Of a stretch of 64,000 bases of DNA, positions 59,721-64,000 are shown one piece after another. Within the stretch, counting starts at the first letter, position 1. Each line of letters begins with the position of its first letter. The position numbers and the translations under genes were made by a program. The stretch is taken from assembly GCF_040802235.1 (NCBI RefSeq), contig NC_133158.1, positions 82,384,501-82,448,500 on the forward strand. Direction: 5' to 3'. Under the pieces are notes generated by a model. That model searched no databases, had not been told where the DNA came from, and saw nothing but the letters and a program-made list of their open reading frames with translations. This DNA comes from Manis javanica. Taxonomy: Eukaryota; Chordata; Mammalia; Pholidota; Manidae.

Positions 59721-62700
59721 TACATAAATGAAACTTTAAACACTGGTTAGGGGGTCCTTGTGTCATTAACAATTACCTCTATATTTCTAAATCTATGACT
59801 GGAAAACAGAGCTTGAGGAATCTAGGGCTAGATCAAATTCTTTTCACCAACACTCAGAGAACTGTTCAGTTACAATATTCATTAAACTTGGACGAGCCAG
59901 AGAAGACATGCTAAAACTTTCAGGACCAGTTAAGTTTGAATAATCTTTATTCACATGTCCCTTCAGCACGCTCATTCTCACGGTCACAACACATAATTCA
60001 TTTCCTGAAATCTCTTCAGCTTTGAACTCAGTGTTACATTCTTTGAACACACTCTCCTTCTCCTTTTCCTGCTGTATCACTCTTTCAATATCTCCAATTT
60101 TTTCAATTTCAATGTCTCCAGTTCCTTTTCTATGTGTTAATTCACTTTAAACTTTTTTTTTCTTCTGTCCAGCCCGGATCCTATCATGTGTGACATCAGT
60201 AATCTCTTGTTGTTATACTCATTTCTACTGCCCTTTCTATCCCTCTGCAAACCCCTGTTAAACAAGCATACTGCATTTCCACTCCATGGTAGTAACTTTA
60301 AATTACTTTTGGATAAAGCAGTATAACTGAGATACAACTAAAATTTTGTTTTCCAATTTCAGGAAGGCTACCAACTCCATCCTTTAATGACCTGGTTTCT
60401 TAGTACCTTTCACTTTCTTCAAGGTTTTTGCCTCATCATTCCTCTTCACTTCCATTATGTGACCTTTCTTCTTGTTTAGGTCAGTAGTTCTGTAAGTCCT
60501 GCTTCCAACCAACAACTTTCTCTATGTTTATCCACTACCCTATCATCAATAAAAGAAATGTCCCTCTCCGTTCTAAACTTGTAAATTAGAATGTGTGAAT
60601 TTGAAAGCTAGGTATGTATCATTTACAGAGACAGAAGTTATTTTAGACAATGACCATATATGGAGCACATGACTATCTTGAAAACATGAATGGAAAACTA
60701 ACTGAACATGTAGACTTTTGGGAGGAGATGGGGTAAAAGGAATAGAAATTTTATTCTTGGTGGCTCAGTGAGAGGAACAAGAGTTTGAGCCTGTCTTAGG
60801 TCATTCTTAACCTTTTCTTGAGTCATTTTATATTAGTCATTTGGAACTAAAAAGGAATTCACTAATATAGTGAATGCTATAGTGAATAGTACGTAATGAA
60901 TGCTCATTTGTAATTGAAATTAATTACTGATTATTTCAGTTGAATCTAATTAGGAACCATTTCCACTCAATTTTAATTACTGTAATTTTCAATATTTTTA
61001 TGGTATGATCCTTTTAAAACATTAAAAAGAGCAATTTCCTGGCTATTTACAAATATTTATTTTATTAGATAAAAATTCATACTAATCTATTAAGTTTCCA
61101 AAATCCAGAGAAACAATATAAAAGGTCAAGGAAGCTAAGCAAAACCAGAAAATAAACATGTGAATTTTGGTAAGGATCACAGGGCAGTTCCACATTAATT
61201 TACTAGGAATTTATGTTTCCATCTTTGAAATAGATTACAGAATAATTTTTACCTACCTCTTTTAGCTTTCTTTATGTCTTGCAGTAGATTTTTATGATAT
61301 CTCTCCATATAGTAATATAGGCATTCATATTCCTACTTAATTTTGTTCTTACCTTTTTCATATAAATGTTATTGTAAATGAAATAAAGTCAATTATTAAA
61401 TGATTGAATTTAGGAAAACTGGGATGAGTAGAAAGATACAAGAAAATATGTGAGAGTAAGTGGATGGGAAGCCACAGTATGGCTTCCCAACATAGCTGAG
61501 ATCCCATGTGAGAGGACTTAAGAATATAGTGTCAGTTTGCAGTGTAGAGTGGAAGGCTCAGCTAAAACAGACTCGGTCATGAGTTCCCTCATATTAGTGA
61601 TATTATATTGAGCAAAACTGCTCATTACTCAAAGGAATAATGGAACCAATGGTGGCTAACCCTATATTGGGCAGTGTTGGGATGGGTGAGGTATTTTATT
61701 GCTTTTCATTGGAAAAAGGATGAGATCAAGTGGGAATGGGTGTGAAATGTATATAACTGAGATCATACCAATTTTGTGAGCCTGAAAATTTAAAGGTACA
61801 GCAGAACTCCAGTTCCTCTCATTGCTATTTTTTGTGCTTCTGCAAATAAATTAGGTTCTCATAATTTCATTCACTTTCCCACCCTGTCTTGTCTTATGAA
61901 AATAAATAAATATTGGAGATGCTAGCGGTAGGGGGCTGGAGATCAAGCGTTTCTTACAAATTCGCAATTTGTTTTTTAAGGTATTTTATGTATACCATTT
62001 TTGAATAGTCAGTATTTACAGATATGTAGGTAATAGAAATTAAAAAAATTATAGAAACATAAATGTGAAATATGATATACTTATAAACAGTATGATCAAC
62101 AGAAATTTTACATATCAAATTCCCACCCCCATATATGTTATTGGCTGTTTTTATCCTAATTTCCTAAAAATTAAAGAAAATAAACTGGAAGTTAATGCAT
62201 CAAGGATGTCTATTATATAAGAAAACTCAAATTTACATTGATTAAATTTCAGTGATTCATGAAGCAATGATATTTTGAATAAAACAAATATCATTACACA
62301 ATTCATCTTGATTTGAGCTTGGCTACATTGATACTGATTTTTAAAAGCATATTTACCTTGCTAATGGAACTATTAAATCTAGTAAATTATAGATGTTATG
62401 TTATTTTTTTTCTAGATTATTTTATTTCTATCTTATTAAGGTAGGTAATTTCTATTATTAAGGTAGAAAATCTGAGAAATTTCTTTTGAATAAAGACAAT
62501 ATTCTGATTTGAATTATCTCTTGGCTTGCAATAGAAATAACCTTTAGCACAGTATGATCTAATGTGAGACATATTTAATATGGTAATTTTATGTGTATAG
62601 GTTAAAAAGGTTTCTTCTTAAAATTTGACTTTTTCATTTTCTGTGGCTTCTGCATTCAGATTATTCCTTTATCTTGAATTTTGAGTACAAGAAGTATCTT

Positions 62701-63129
62701 GTTGCAAATGGGAAACTTGTCTTTTACTTTTTCACATATAATAACCAATTTGTCCAAATTCTCAATATTTCACCTTTTTATTCTCTGAGTGAGTGAGCCT
62801 CAGGCACTTTTCTTAGCAAATTCACAACAACATAACAGAGAGACTACATTGGGAAATAAACATTTCATCATGAAATACAGCCTTTAGAATTTCAACATAG
62901 TGTAGCAACATGTTATAGAAGTAATTTTCTGATTTTGAGGTAGTAAATATAAAAGAAATTTTAGTGAATAGAGTACATGAAACTCAAATTATTGTGTTTC
63001 TGATTTTTGAAGCTTGATTCATAAATGTAACTGTCCAAAATAAATTGAATTCATGCTTTATGATATATTAATATAACCACTTCTGCCTTTAAAAAAAATT
63101 AATGTTTGCTTGGTATCTTTCCCATCCTT
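59721..63129. other. AT-rich unassigned DNA
   Basis: About 3.4 kb without gene or clear element, apart from a small hairpin at 61465-61489. Confidence 0.45.
61465..61489. repeat. Perfect 10-bp hairpin
   Basis: TGGGAAGCCA (61465-61474), loop CAGTA, TGGCTTCCCA (61480-61489). Confidence 0.9.
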
Positions 63130-64000
63130 TTATTTCCTTTAAAACAGACACATTTCAGGACAGTTTTTGAATTACAGAAAAGTTAGGGAGACAGTACAGA
63201 GAGTTCTCATATATCCTACACCTAATTCTCCCTATAATTAACATTTTGTATTAATATGGTATATGTGTTATAATTAATGTGCTAATTTTCATGTTATCAT
63301 TAATTATACTTGATATTTTATGGAGATACTGTTAGTTTCCCCCTAACGCCCCTTTTCCTCTTCCAGGATCTCATTTAGGATACCATATTACATGCGGTTT
63401 TCATAAACTACTTTGAGTTCTTCTGCATGAAAATTTATCTTTCTATCTCATTTTTTCCCCCTCATTTGTGCATATCAGTTCATTGTGAACTTAAGGATAT
63501 TTATTTTATACTTTGGATTATATTGGTTCAGTATTGCTTTGCTTTGTTGCTCAAATATTCCAACTTTGGCCATTGGGAGATGCTTCTATCGGCTTCTGTG
63601 TCTTTTTACACTACATCAAGGTAGGTTATGTTTATTTATTTTTTATCTGACTAAATAAGAAGCTCCAGTCTCATCATGTGTATGCCCTGCTCAAGTCCTA
63701 GAGTCAGCCACTTCTCCAAGGAGCCTGGATTCTTTTATTGGGGAATGATGTTAGAAACAAGGATATTGATATTAGGTGTGTTCTTTGCTATTGGGGTGTC
63801 ATTGCTTATAGTCCAGCTCATCTGAAGGAACAAGGAAATGTATGTGTGTATACTAATGTGTGCATATACACATACCTATAAATATTTATTTTCATAATCA
63901 TCTGCATGTATATTCAGCTGCATATAAATTCATACTGACAGTAAAAACTATGATCTATTACAACATGGGTTGTTCTAGGCTCCTCTTGCTTATCTATAAA
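63130..64000 (+). repeat. Ancient L1M-type 3' UTR-like repeat, sense, runs off the window
   Basis: Same family as 29275-29950, here reaching further. 'ttacagaaaagttagggaga' (63171 on), 'aactttggccattgggagat' (63562 on), 'cttctccaaggagcctgg' (63711 on) and 'caacatgggttgttctaggc' (63961 on) follow the known order of this old repeat. A 65-codon frame is chance. Confidence 0.65.

Noticed and set aside
1-64000. CRISPR array, operon, phage or toxin-antitoxin system
   Set aside because: Repeats here are dinucleotide runs and dispersed eukaryotic elements. Codon-sized frames are all short, and composition and element types are mammalian.

Overview
This window looks like gene-free, AT-rich mammalian nuclear DNA, either intergenic or deep intronic. 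I found no host exon, no intact protein-coding gene, no tRNA or rRNA gene, and nothing prokaryotic (no operons, no CRISPR). Nearly everything I can assign is a transposable element: a near-full-length LINE-1, several older L1 pieces, MIR, L2 and MLT1-type fragments, and at least seven groups of LTR-retrovirus remnants. The L1 3' ends resemble laurasiatherian L1s. The 3' UTR of the large L1 (10548-10885) recalls pangolin L1s from memory, but I could not check this. No lineage-typical SINE was seen by eye.

Layout. 1-7.5 kb is a dense graveyard of endogenous retroviruses. It holds an antisense LTR-pol remnant without env (1478-4737), fused to a piece of a second LTR family ('B'). Two solo LTRs of family 'A' follow, each with a perfect 5-bp target duplication, and one of them sits inside a family B solo LTR. 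10.15-16.50 kb is an antisense L1 with 5' UTR, broken ORF1, broken ORF2 and 3' UTR. It is followed by about 368 bp of extra DNA, a second poly(A) tract and a 13-bp target duplication, which is the signature of a 3' transduction. 16.57-19.06 kb holds older sense L1 fragments. 19-27.9 kb is mostly unassigned, with one MIR. 27.87-28.74 kb has two more family A LTRs. 33.9-44.3 kb is an old antisense L1 split by a complete but coding-dead provirus ('C', 35488-42315). That provirus has two LTRs, a primer-binding-like site, a polypurine tract and a 4-bp target duplication, and is itself invaded by a family B LTR. 44.7-64 kb carries scattered hAT-like, LTR, MLT1, L2, MIR and ancient L1 pieces in AT-rich DNA. 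Three perfect short hairpins occur there.

The elements do not work together as a system. Their interest is historical: nesting gives a relative order (old L1, then provirus C, then LTR B, then LTR A), and the L1 transduction should point to its source locus. Family letters A-G are labels used only here, since I could not search a repeat library.
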